This document shows positions 13,706 through 19,740 of a DNA stretch of 20,339 bases, piece by piece (position 1 is the stretch's first letter; each line of letters begins with the position of its first letter). Made by a program: the position numbers and the translations under genes. Source of the stretch: a virus; the IMG/VR virus record IMGVR_UViG_3300027973_000263, positions 1 to 20,339 of that record; one strand, written 5' to 3'. A model generated the notes under the pieces. That model ran no database searches. It was not told where the DNA came from and saw only the letters and a program-made list of their open reading frames with translations.

Positions 13706-14276
13706 AGTGCATTTGGTTTATTACTTTGAAAATCTCATAAGCGACCTGAGGAACTATTGCATTTCCATATCCTTTGATGGATTCTTGCCTCCATTTTGAA
13801 AAGGTAATTCCGTCCAATTGGGTGGAAATCCCATCATTTCTGCCACAAATCGGGGATTGAGTTGGGAATCTTTCGAATGATAATTCTTTTCTTCGTCTTC
13901 CATTTGGCAATAAATTGACTTCATTGATACTCTCCTTGTTGGGAAATTGTCCAACAATGTTGGTGGATATGCTCTCGTTGAATCGCTCACGGTTGGAGTT
14001 GAAAGAAGTCCCTTGTCTAACATTCGCGTCAAAGTCATTGAGTGCATTGACCCCTCTTTTATTTGCGTTGATTTCATTGATGCACTCGCATTGGTGCTGT
14101 CGAAGGTTGTCGGTGTTGGTAGCATTCCTTTGTACAACATCATTGATAAATCTTGCTGCCTGTCTTTTTGTATTCGATTGTTCCAATACTTCTCGCTGTG
14201 TCCATGTTTGTATTCTCCCGCTATTGGTGTTGGTAGCAATGAACCATATTCGATCTTTCGAAGACCACTCCCCCAT
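13698..14276 (-). CDS. Cytosine-5 DNA methyltransferase, C-terminal part in a second frame
   Basis: This frame carries SKDRIWFIATNTNS (motif VIII type), a polar Asn-rich target-recognition-like region with NSNRERFN, then FPTQSPICGRNDGIS and motif X as GYGNAIVPQVAYEIF, and ends 8 nt into the terminase start. Motif X at the end and the coupled junction indicate that this is the original end of the gene. A -1 shift within GAA-AGA near 14262 would join it to the N-terminal frame (VVFE to KDRIWF), giving about 310 residues. No proper start precedes the conserved part, although an ATG exists at 14276. It is most likely a remnant, unless recoding occurs. Confidence 0.65.
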   Translation of the reverse strand: MGEWSSKDRIWFIATNTNSGRIQTWTQREVLEQSNTKRQAARFINDVVQRNATNTDNLRQHQCECINEINANKRGVNALNDFDANVRQGTSFNSNRERFNESISTNIVGQFPNKESINEVNLLPNGRRRKELSFERFPTQSPICGRNDGISTQLDGITFSKWRQESIKGYGNAIVPQVAYEIFKVINQMHYD

Positions 14277-14281
14277 TCCAA
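13754..14281 (-). other. Third overlapping reading frame that also looks like methyltransferase sequence
   Basis: Over the same DNA another open frame of about 175 codons reads SLLPTPIAGEYKHG, GMLPTPTTFDST and GLLSTPTVSDST, a threefold repeat, then LNPRFVAEMMGFPPNWTELP. The latter resembles motif IX of C5 methyltransferases, and the LPTP repeats resemble target-recognition regions of other phage methyltransferases. It ends before motif X. Its nominal start is TTG. It is listed because both frames look protein-like; it is probably not translated on its own. Confidence 0.35.
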
Positions 14282-14628
14282 TTAGTAAGCCCACGAACGT
14301 TTTCGCCCACAACGTAGGATGGCTCAATCTCTTGAATTGCTCTGAGCATATGCGGCCAGAGATGTCGCTCGTCGTCTTTCCCAAGTCTCTTTCCTGCTGA
14401 TGAGTATGGTTGGCAGGGGAATCCACCGGTAAGGATGTCAATTGATCCTTGGTGAATAGTGAAATCTGTTTTTGTGATATCTTCATAACTTAATGATTTT
14501 GGAAAATGATAATGTAATACTTGGCGTGGGAATGGCATCCATTCGCAATGAAAGATGTTATCCCATCCCATCCATTCGGCAGCTAAATCAAAGCCACCAA
14601 TTCCGCTGAATAATGAGCCGTGCCTCAT
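14221..14628 (-). CDS. Cytosine-5 DNA methyltransferase, N-terminal catalytic part (broken gene)
   Basis: Residues 1-124 are a clear C5-methyltransferase start: SAM-binding motif I LFSGIGGFD (6-14), catalytic motif IV GGFPCQPYSSAG (68-79, Cys72 as nucleophile) and motif VI ENVRGL (109-114). After NWNGGVVFE the frame ends at 14221 with an unrelated tail. Motif VIII-like KDRIWFIA is found at once in another frame, and about 30-40 residues normally found between VVF and HRRDR appear to be missing. The gene therefore looks damaged by a small out-of-frame deletion. The start overlaps the upstream gene by ATGA. Phage enzymes of this type usually protect phage DNA from host restriction. Confidence 0.8.
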   Translation of the reverse strand: MRHGSLFSGIGGFDLAAEWMGWDNIFHCEWMPFPRQVLHYHFPKSLSYEDITKTDFTIHQGSIDILTGGFPCQPYSSAGKRLGKDDERHLWPHMLRAIQEIEPSYVVGENVRGLTNWNGGVVFERSNMVHCYQHQ

Positions 14629-15392
14629 AACCCATTCTTTATTTTTTGTTGCAAGATATGGCTATCCATAATGTCGGAGTAGATGAGCCTTGATAATTCA
14701 CACTGGTAGTCATCTTTGAACTTTTGGCGGCTCAATTTATCCAATCTTTTCGCCTTGTAAGCACTAATCGCCTGAGCATCCAATGTCTTTTTGTATGCCA
14801 TGAATTGCCATTTCTTCCAATCTTCATCTGGCCACATCTCATCTCTAATTATCTTTTTATCATAGAAGGTGCGAACCTTCATCGGTGCTAACATCAAGAC
14901 AAAATCTCTTTTGTTTTCTCTCCACAATCTGATATCCTCATTGAAGGTCTCTGTCCAATCAACTGGTTCATCTATTGTATTAGATGGCAACTCTATCTTT
15001 GCTTTCTTTTTGTCAATTGCCAAGTTGGTTTTCATCTTGAAATCATTGTACGATTTCAGGACATCGGATAAGAATGCAACCGACATCATTCCAAACGACT
15101 CAACTCTTTCCCATTCGTTACCAACTGCATTAAGCTGGAACGCCAATGCCATTTCGCCTGTGGTTAAGTATGGGTAGTGCGTCTGCATAGTAACGTATAG
15201 CAAGTTAGTTTCCTCATCGGATGGAAGATTCTTGATACCATACAGCACAATACCATATGCGATTGATTGTTTGAAAATTGAAAGCGTTATATCGCAAATT
15301 CGAGGTGACTCAAGACTTGTGATAAATGCCTTTTCGTTATGAGTTAACCCACTGTTGTAGGCTGTCTCTTTGAATTCTACCAATTGTTTCAT
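14625..15392 (-). CDS. Probable replication-associated helical protein
   Basis: The 255-residue protein is helical and charged. The central block YPYLTTGEMALAFQLNAVGN followed by ESFGMMSVAFLSDVLKSYNDF (about 73-118) recurs in Bacteroidota phage proteins coded beside replication initiators. The C-terminal half (KKWQFMAYKKTLDAQAISAY) is basic. No nucleotide-binding motif is seen. It is preceded by a gene with a replisome-organiser-like C-terminal domain (56-nt overlap) and followed by the methyltransferase (ATGA overlap). A helicase-loader or initiator-partner role is a guess from context; no function is established. Confidence 0.6.
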   Translation of the reverse strand: MKQLVEFKETAYNSGLTHNEKAFITSLESPRICDITLSIFKQSIAYGIVLYGIKNLPSDEETNLLYVTMQTHYPYLTTGEMALAFQLNAVGNEWERVESFGMMSVAFLSDVLKSYNDFKMKTNLAIDKKKAKIELPSNTIDEPVDWTETFNEDIRLWRENKRDFVLMLAPMKVRTFYDKKIIRDEMWPDEDWKKWQFMAYKKTLDAQAISAYKAKRLDKLSRQKFKDDYQCELSRLIYSDIMDSHILQQKIKNGL

Positions 15393-15699
15393 TGTGTTGA
15401 TTTTTAGTTGTTACAAATTTACTCAAATCCCAAGCTGACCTCACAGCAGCTTTCCAATCTTTCATTTTATTCTTGCCATACTTCCATCCAGTGTTAGTGT
15501 AGTGACTGATAAACACATCCGCAAAATGAAGCGCATCTTCTGAATTAGCATTGGGCATTCTTTCGAGAAAGTAGTCGGCCACATCTTCAAGTGATGGCGC
15601 AATGAAACGACATTCTTTCGATTTTGTTAGTTGGATTTCCAACTGGCTCACTCTCTCGCTTAACGAGCGAACCTCTGAGATTAAAATATTGATGTCCAT
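15337..15699 (-). CDS. Replisome-organiser-type C-terminal domain protein
   Basis: The ATG at 15699 gives 120 residues; an upstream TTG at 15705 is less likely. Residues 1-28 form a short coiled coil (ISEVRSLSERVSQLEIQL). Then comes PSLEDVADYFLERM and DVFISHYTNTGWKYGKNKMKDWKAAVR, the pattern found at the end of many phage replication proteins (P-x-x-EEV ... GW-x-x-GK-x-x-x-DWKAAVR). It may bind DNA or recruit the helicase. It overlaps both neighbours (113 nt with the DnaA-like gene and 56 nt with the 255-aa gene). A TAAATTTG box (15421-15414, minus strand) near its end could serve the next gene, but no -33 partner is seen. Confidence 0.65.
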   Translation of the reverse strand: MDINILISEVRSLSERVSQLEIQLTKSKECRFIAPSLEDVADYFLERMPNANSEDALHFADVFISHYTNTGWKYGKNKMKDWKAAVRSAWDLSKFVTTKNQHNETIGRIQRDSLQQWVNS

Positions 15700-16132
15700 T
15701 TTCAAGCATTAGTTTAGTTGTGTTGCAATTATAGCCATTTTTCTCAAATGCCAAGATAAAATCATTAACGATGAATTTGAATTGAGCATCTGTGGTGTAC
15801 AGATTGCAGCATTTTTTCACTGAATGGATAACCGTTGCGTGGTCTATGCCATATGAATCACCAATACATTTGAGCGTTTTGTTGTATTCAGCAAAATATG
15901 TAAATGCAATACAGATAGCACGTGCGTCAACAATTGCTCTTTTGCGTGTGCGACTTTTAATCTGAGTCTCATTGACATCCATAAGTTCACTGCACGTTTG
16001 AAAAAGAATCTCATCTACCTTCTTCATACTTTTGATATGCTCTAGGTCTTTCGATTTCACAACAATCAATTCACGTAGTTCAGCAAGTTGCCTTTCGATT
16101 GCGGTTATTGTGTGGAATATCATCTCATTCAT
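15587..16132 (-). CDS. DnaA domain IV-like DNA-binding protein
   Basis: The ATG at 16132 gives 181 residues; a GTG at 16153 would lengthen it slightly. Residues 1-37 are helical. Residues about 40-130 match DnaA domain IV, which reads DnaA boxes: TRKRAIVDARAICIAF (62-77) and LKCIGDSYGIDHATVIHSVK (87-106), including the DHATV signature. The AAA+ ATPase part of DnaA is absent. The protein may mark the phage origin or compete with host DnaA; this is inferred. The last 50 residues have no known motif and overlap the next gene. The start overlaps the XRE gene stop (ATGAATGA). Confidence 0.75.
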   Translation of the reverse strand: MNEMIFHTITAIERQLAELRELIVVKSKDLEHIKSMKKVDEILFQTCSELMDVNETQIKSRTRKRAIVDARAICIAFTYFAEYNKTLKCIGDSYGIDHATVIHSVKKCCNLYTTDAQFKFIVNDFILAFEKNGYNCNTTKLMLENGHQYFNLRGSLVKRESEPVGNPTNKIERMSFHCAIT

Positions 16133-16394
16133 CTTGACCTCCGAACTTTTCACCGAACTTTTCTCCGTACAAATAGTTTACTGGTTCGTGTTCGTTTTCT
16201 TTTTCAGCTACCGCCAATGATATCAATTCACATTTATCAACTCCAATCAACTTGGATAACTTATCAATGTGATTGATACTCATTGTGATTGGGTAGTTTT
16301 CATACTTGCGACCAGTTGGCCAAGTTACTCCCATCGCCTTCGCAAATTCGTAAGTGGATGGGTAGTGGGTTCTTATTAGTGTTCTAAATTTCAT
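16125..16394 (-). CDS. XRE-type helix-turn-helix regulator
   Basis: The 89-residue protein has a helix-turn-helix of the Cro/CI type: STYEFAKAMGVTWPTGRKYE (13-32) covers helices two and three, and NHIDKLSKLIGVDKCELIS (41-59) completes the domain. The C-terminal tail has a GEKFGEKFG duplication coded by a 12-nt tandem repeat (16141-16164). No cleavage domain is present, so it is a Cro-like or small repressor type. It lies mid-operon, upstream of the replication genes, with an inverted repeat 33 nt before its start that could be an operator. Confidence 0.75.
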   Translation of the reverse strand: MKFRTLIRTHYPSTYEFAKAMGVTWPTGRKYENYPITMSINHIDKLSKLIGVDKCELISLAVAEKENEHEPVNYLYGEKFGEKFGGQDE

Positions 16395-16426
16395 AATGTT
16401 TTCTTAAGTAATTAAATAAATCTTTC

Positions 16427-16464
16427 GGGCTATCAAAGTTGATAACCCCCCCTAGAAAGGGAGG
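16427..16464 (-). promoter_or_regulatory. Two overlapping hairpins between the SSB-like and XRE genes
   Basis: In the minus-strand RNA, CCTCCC (16464-16459) pairs with GGGGGG (16452-16447) around a loop containing the SSB-like stop codon. Just beyond it, GGGTTATCA (16448-16440) pairs with TGATAGCCC (16435-16427), a 9-pair stem with one G-U. The two share two G residues, so they compete or stack. They could end, attenuate or separate transcription ahead of the XRE gene. The TATCA/TGATA dyad could also be a protein-binding site. No U tract follows directly. Confidence 0.4.
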
Positions 16465-17102
16465 TCATCACTGTTGTTAGATTTGCCATCGTGGATAGCG
16501 TCTTTGTACGGATTTTCACCGGTAGTCAAATAGATTTCAAATGCCTGAGCAGTAGCGCAAATCAATCCAATCTGTTGATTCATTGGTTCACCTTCACCTT
16601 TGTGGAGATCAACTGCTGCCTTCAAAGCTACCGCGCGAGCGATGTCTGCGGACTTATCTTCTTTGACAAATGACTTTGCAGCACCGCCACCATTCCACGC
16701 TGGTCTTTGCTCCTTTGCAAATTTGATATTCCAGTACCTACCGTTCTGCGTGTATTCGTACTGCTTTTCATCTCCAACTTTGAAGGGAGGTTCTTGGGAA
16801 GCGGCAAAGCATCCACCGACATCGCCATTCTCCATTTCTACTTCGAACTTAAAAAGTTCTTTCCACGTGCCATTGTTTTGAATGGACTTGATTTTTGATG
16901 TTTTCATCTTGTTTTTATTTTGATTTTTAATGATTTCTTGATACTTTTTTTCTAAATCTGTTTCGAAGTCAATATGCATCATCACACCTCTATAAGCAAC
17001 TGTGATGAGTCTACCTTGACTAAATTCGTATTCTTGGCGTTTACGTTCACGGTATGAAAGCGGTTTGCCACTTTTGAATTCATCCCAATATTCCCAACTC
17101 AT
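16452..17102 (-). CDS. SSB-like single-strand DNA-binding protein with N-terminal extension
   Basis: From Met66 onward the 216-residue protein looks like an OB-fold DNA-binding protein: KTSKIKSIQNNGTWKELFKF, GDVGGCFAASQEPPFKVGDE and YTQNGRYWNIKFA, then a helical region with IARAVALKAAVDL, and an acidic tail ending SNNSDDLPF. That tail is like the SSB C-terminal tip that recruits replication partners. Residues 1-65 read as a separate small basic domain (YRERKRQEYEFSQGRLITVAYRG). The ATG at 17102 overlaps the upstream gene (ATGA), which favours the long form. The A-rich stretch before Met66 (16907) looks like a Bacteroidota leader, so a second start there is possible. Confidence 0.7.
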   Translation of the reverse strand: MSWEYWDEFKSGKPLSYRERKRQEYEFSQGRLITVAYRGVMMHIDFETDLEKKYQEIIKNQNKNKMKTSKIKSIQNNGTWKELFKFEVEMENGDVGGCFAASQEPPFKVGDEKQYEYTQNGRYWNIKFAKEQRPAWNGGGAAKSFVKEDKSADIARAVALKAAVDLHKGEGEPMNQQIGLICATAQAFEIYLTTGENPYKDAIHDGKSNNSDDLPF

Positions 17103-17272
17103 CTTCTATAGGTTTTTTCTTTTAGGAGTGCCTCCATCCGTTCGAATGGTTTGCGTGGTGAACTGTCCGCAATGTGCTGAGCAATCGCGTTAAAGTCAAA
17201 CTGCTCATTCGGTAGACTGGATGACATCACACAGATGTACTTGCGTGGGTAGGTCAAATCAAATGCTTTCAT
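17099..17272 (-). CDS. 57-residue hypothetical protein
   Basis: This short gene opens with MKAFDLTYPRKYICVMSSSL and ends with KPFERMEALLKEKTYRR. It fills the gap between two longer genes, starts 14 nt inside the upstream gene and ends in an ATGA overlap with the SSB-like gene. Those junctions make it very likely real. The protein is soluble, with no known motif. Confidence 0.65.
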   Translation of the reverse strand: MKAFDLTYPRKYICVMSSSLPNEQFDFNAIAQHIADSSPRKPFERMEALLKEKTYRR

Positions 17273-17492
17273 AATGGATATGTGTTTTCATTTTTTCAAC
17301 CAATGCCTTTGCTTCTTCTTCATTCGCCCAATAAGTTGGGTATTGATTTTCGAGCCATTGACCTATAAGATAACGTATAAGCATTGTTTCATCAGTTGTC
17401 AATAGATGCACTGTAGAATTCAAAGGACAATTATCTTTGCTGAATTGATCAAGGTTATCACCTACCAACTCTATTTGTTTTCTGTTATACAT
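17259..17492 (-). CDS. Hypothetical 77-residue protein
   Basis: The protein is helical and acidic (LLTTDETMLIRYLIGQWLEN, then NEEEAKALVEKMKTHI). It starts with ATG 3 nt after the stop of the upstream gene and overlaps the next gene by 14 nt, as expected for early-operon phage genes. No membrane segment, Cys cluster or known motif is visible, so no function is suggested. Confidence 0.6.
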   Translation of the reverse strand: MYNRKQIELVGDNLDQFSKDNCPLNSTVHLLTTDETMLIRYLIGQWLENQYPTYWANEEEAKALVEKMKTHIHYESI

Positions 17493-17495
17493 AAC

Positions 17496-17696
17496 TCAGA
17501 TAATTTGAAAGATAAAGATTTCAGTTGCGCAAGGACCTTGATTGCCATCGTGAGCAAATGCCCATCCATCGGCATCGTAACCATAATCCAAACTCATTTC
17601 ATTTGCTTTGTCTAACACGTAGCGGTTAGCCATTGATAGCGATTCGTAGTTACGAACTTCGGCATTGATGCCCTCTTTGATGTGTACTTGATACAT
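17496..17696 (-). CDS. Hypothetical 66-residue protein, first gene of the leftward operon
   Basis: The product opens MYQVHIKEGINAEVRNYESL and has LDYGYDADGWAFAHDG near the middle, a mixed alpha/beta pattern. It is the first gene after a strong promoter match at 17722-17754, about 20 nt downstream of the expected transcription start. First-position early phage genes often act on the host, but nothing in this sequence shows that. Confidence 0.6.
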   Translation of the reverse strand: MYQVHIKEGINAEVRNYESLSMANRYVLDKANEMSLDYGYDADGWAFAHDGNQGPCATEIFIFQII

Positions 17697-17721
17697 AGTG
17701 TTTTGTTTTAATTGTTATGTG

Positions 17722-17754
17722 CAAATATATGTAAATCTTTTTTAATAATCCAAA
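17722..17754 (-). promoter_or_regulatory. Bacteroidota-type promoter of the leftward operon
   Basis: On the minus strand TTTG (17754-17751) and TATATTTG (17729-17722) are separated by 21 nt, a full match to the TTTG/TAnnTTTG consensus. The rest of the 166-nt divergent gap (17697-17862) is very AT-rich with T runs. A weaker plus-strand candidate, TTTG at 17825-17828 and TAATTTTA at 17851-17858, lies just before the ATG at 17863. Confidence 0.7.
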
Positions 17755-17862
17755 TTTATTTTAATGAAAAATGAAAATATTTTTAGTTTTTCAATGTTTT
17801 CAAGGGTTTCAAGATGCATTTTTTTTTGTTCATCCTATTGAAATTCGTCTTAATTTTATCAA

Positions 17863-18258
17863 ATGAAAGGAAAAATCATACAAAGTATGAAGCCGAGAGC
17901 CAAAAAACCATTGGCAGGTGAAGCTGGAGTTCAGTTTGCGATTGTTCAATATATAAAAGTAATGTATCCGAATGCCTTGTATTGCGCATCTGCGGGCGGT
18001 ATGTTTACAAGTATGAAGCAAGCAATCAAGATGAAAATGACTGGCTATGTGAAAGGATTTCCAGACCTTCAAATATGCGAACCCAACGAAAAATATCACG
18101 GGTTATTTATAGAGGTCAAGACGGATAAAGGAGTTGTAAGCAAAGAGCAAAAGGAATGGATCAAGCAATTGAACAAACGTGGGTATTATGCTACTTATGT
18201 GAAAGGTAGCGAAGATGCCATTAAATTGATAGATGCATATTTTAAAAACGCAATATGA
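17863..18258 (+). CDS. VRR-NUC domain nuclease
   Basis: The 131-residue protein is a minimal VRR-NUC domain of the PD-(D/E)xK superfamily. Key marks are the N-terminal helix with Glu20 and Gln24 (GEAGVQFAIVQYI), GFPDLQI (Asp68), FIEVKTDKG (Glu84, Lys86) and SKEQKEWIKQLNKRGYYATYV (Gln96), ending in a helix. Such stand-alone domains in phages cut branched or junction DNA during replication and recombination. It is first in the rightward operon and overlaps the sigma-like gene by 26 nt. Metal-site residues are all present. Confidence 0.85.
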   Translation: MKGKIIQSMKPRAKKPLAGEAGVQFAIVQYIKVMYPNALYCASAGGMFTSMKQAIKMKMTGYVKGFPDLQICEPNEKYHGLFIEVKTDKGVVSKEQKEWIKQLNKRGYYATYVKGSEDAIKLIDAYFKNAI

Positions 18259-18715
18259 CCAACATCGCAGGTTAGCCATTAACCTATGCGCAGGTAACGT
18301 TTACGAAGCTGACGACCTGCTTCACGATACTTTGTTGTGCATCTTTGAAAATGGCAATGAGATAAGGAATAGCGAACACTATATCAACCACGCGCTGAAA
18401 ATCGCGCACTGGTCTAATCGCAGTCATTACCATAACACAATCCGTAAGTTCAACCAGATGAGTGATGAGCCTACTGAGTCACAATTGCGTGACTACGAAT
18501 CGGTAACCGTGTGGTTGGGTGACCGTATCACCAATGAGCAGCTTGATATATTGATTAGTCGTCTTCCTTTCTTTGAGCGTGAGGTATTTTATCTTTATGC
18601 CTTAAATGACTTTTCTTACAATGACCTGAGCATTGATACTGGCATACCAAAGAAAGTGCTATATAACGCCGTTAAATACGCAAAAAACGAAATAAAAAAA
18701 GCAATAGTCATATGA
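18233..18715 (+). CDS. ECF sigma-70-like transcription factor
   Basis: The 160-residue protein has the two-domain layout of a small sigma factor. The region 2-like part includes GNVYEADDLLHDTLLCIFEN (21-40) and NHALKIAHWSNRSHYHNTIR (52-71). The region 4-like part includes ISRLPFFEREVFYLYALNDF (108-127) and a helix-turn-helix with YNDLSIDTGIPKKVLYNAVK. It may redirect host RNA polymerase to phage late promoters, or be a degenerate sigma-like DNA-binding protein. It overlaps the nuclease gene by 26 nt and the next gene by ATGA, so it is co-translated with them. Confidence 0.7.
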   Translation: MHILKTQYDQHRRLAINLCAGNVYEADDLLHDTLLCIFENGNEIRNSEHYINHALKIAHWSNRSHYHNTIRKFNQMSDEPTESQLRDYESVTVWLGDRITNEQLDILISRLPFFEREVFYLYALNDFSYNDLSIDTGIPKKVLYNAVKYAKNEIKKAIVI

Positions 18716-19209
18716 ATAAAATCATTGAGATGGCAAATATGCGGATGGCCATATGCAAAGAATGTCCGGTATACAATTCGACTACCCGAACGTGTGGCAC
18801 ACCACTAAATAAACTTAATCCATTTGCTACACCAGTTACACTTGATGGTGTGACCTTCAAACCCTGCGGATGTTTCTTAGACCTTAAAACTAAAATGACC
18901 TTTCAGGATTGCCCAGGTGGTAGATGGCCTGTTGTGGTGGATAGTGAAAAGAAAGCGCAGGCGAAAGAGTTGGTGCAATCGGTAAAGGCAACCAATGTAC
19001 TCACTGATTCACAACGCAAGTTGTTAGCCGAATTCGATGAGTTAATGAAAGGTAGTAAGGGCAAAGTGAGTAGCTGCGTTCCGTGCGTGAATAAGATGAT
19101 AGATGACCTTCACAACCAACTAAAAAGTGAGGAGGTGCTACTTAGTGAAGAACAAACCCCACAACCCAAAAAACGTGGAAGAAAATCAAGAAAATCAACA
19201 ATACGATGA
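18712..19209 (+). CDS. Cys-rich, zinc-binding-like protein with basic tail
   Basis: The 165-residue protein has an N-terminal Cys cluster (ICKECPVYN, RTCGTP, PCGCFL, DCPGG) suited to one or two zinc ions, a helical middle (about 77-113), a second Cys pair (SCVPCVNKM, near 121-124) and an AT-hook-like basic end (PKKRGRKSRKS). It looks like a nucleic-acid-binding protein. Related Cys-rich proteins are frequent in Bacteroidota phages, without a known function. It is joined by ATGA overlaps to the sigma-like gene before it and to the membrane protein gene after it. Confidence 0.6.
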   Translation: MNKIIEMANMRMAICKECPVYNSTTRTCGTPLNKLNPFATPVTLDGVTFKPCGCFLDLKTKMTFQDCPGGRWPVVVDSEKKAQAKELVQSVKATNVLTDSQRKLLAEFDELMKGSKGKVSSCVPCVNKMIDDLHNQLKSEEVLLSEEQTPQPKKRGRKSRKSTIR

Positions 19210-19403
19210 GTCTGCTTCATTTCTTTTTTACGTGTTATATACTGACCGCCTTATTACTTATTGGACTGATGACAATCATGATCCTAAGGCGAACTCTACC
19301 TTTTTCAATTGAAAATTTAATAGGTATGGTATTCACTGCATTTTGTTGGCCAGTAGTGTTGGCAATGACTATAATCGAAATATTTAGAGATAATGAGAAT
19401 TAG
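19206..19403 (+). CDS. Small two-helix membrane protein
   Basis: The 65-residue protein has two hydrophobic helices, at about 4-27 (LHFFFTCYILTALLLIGLMT) and 37-58, split by a short basic loop (LRRTLPFS), and a charged end (EIFRDNEN). It overlaps the previous gene by ATGA and the next by 11 nt. Possible roles include superinfection exclusion or membrane modification, but nothing in the sequence decides this. Confidence 0.6.
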   Translation: MSLLHFFFTCYILTALLLIGLMTIMILRRTLPFSIENLIGMVFTAFCWPVVLAMTIIEIFRDNEN

Positions 19404-19704
19404 TTTTGATTTTGACGGGGTATTGTCTACCGCTAAAGGCAAAGAGATGGCCATTAAAGCCATTGAAAATAATAATCAGGTGTGGATATTGACGGCACGA
19501 AAAGACTCCGAAAATGAGGATGTATTTTCTACGGCTAAAAAGTTAGGCATACCACGTCATCATATCATCTTCACCAATGGAAAAGACAAATGGTCGTTTG
19601 TTATGCGCTATAAAATCGATGAGCATATTGATAACAACCAGGAGCAGATTGATAAGATTCTAAAAAACACCTTAGCGAAAGGAACATTATTTGTTGATAA
19701 CTAA
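19393..19704 (+). CDS. HAD-superfamily phosphatase-like protein
   Basis: The 103-residue protein starts with HAD motif I (ISFDFDGVLST, Asp6 nucleophile and Asp8), then VWILTAR (motif II, Thr34), a Lys at 64 or 66 (motif III) and an acidic end region with IDEHIDNN (Asp76, Asp80; motif IV). It is a minimal capless HAD fold, typical of small phage phosphatases that act on nucleotides or DNA ends. It overlaps the membrane-protein gene and is the last gene before the non-coding region. Substrate is not predictable from sequence. Confidence 0.7.
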   Translation: MRISFDFDGVLSTAKGKEMAIKAIENNNQVWILTARKDSENEDVFSTAKKLGIPRHHIIFTNGKDKWSFVMRYKIDEHIDNNQEQIDKILKNTLAKGTLFVDN

Positions 19705-19729
19705 GTAGGCAACCATTCAACTGAATTAC

Positions 19730-19737
19730 TATCTTTG
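19730..19737 (+). promoter_or_regulatory. TAnnTTTG promoter box before the structured region
   Basis: TATCTTTG is a full match to the Bacteroidota minus-7 box. It ends 4 nt before the first stem of the structured region, placing the expected transcription start at the base of that stem. No TTG is found at the usual distance upstream. Confidence 0.45.
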
Positions 19738-19740
19738 TGG

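Noticed and set aside
13915-14400. Plus-strand frame of 161 codons opposite the methyltransferase
   Set aside because: The opposite strand carries clear methyltransferase motifs, and this frame is antisense text without a promoter or conserved pattern.
15587-16153. Longer GTG start for the DnaA-like gene, and a TTG start at 15705 for the next gene
   Set aside because: ATG codons at 16132 and 15699 give natural junctions, and no conserved residues are lost.
19127-19312. 61-codon frame overlapping the Cys-rich and membrane-protein genes
   Set aside because: Both overlapped genes have ATGA-coupled junctions and sensible proteins; this frame has neither.
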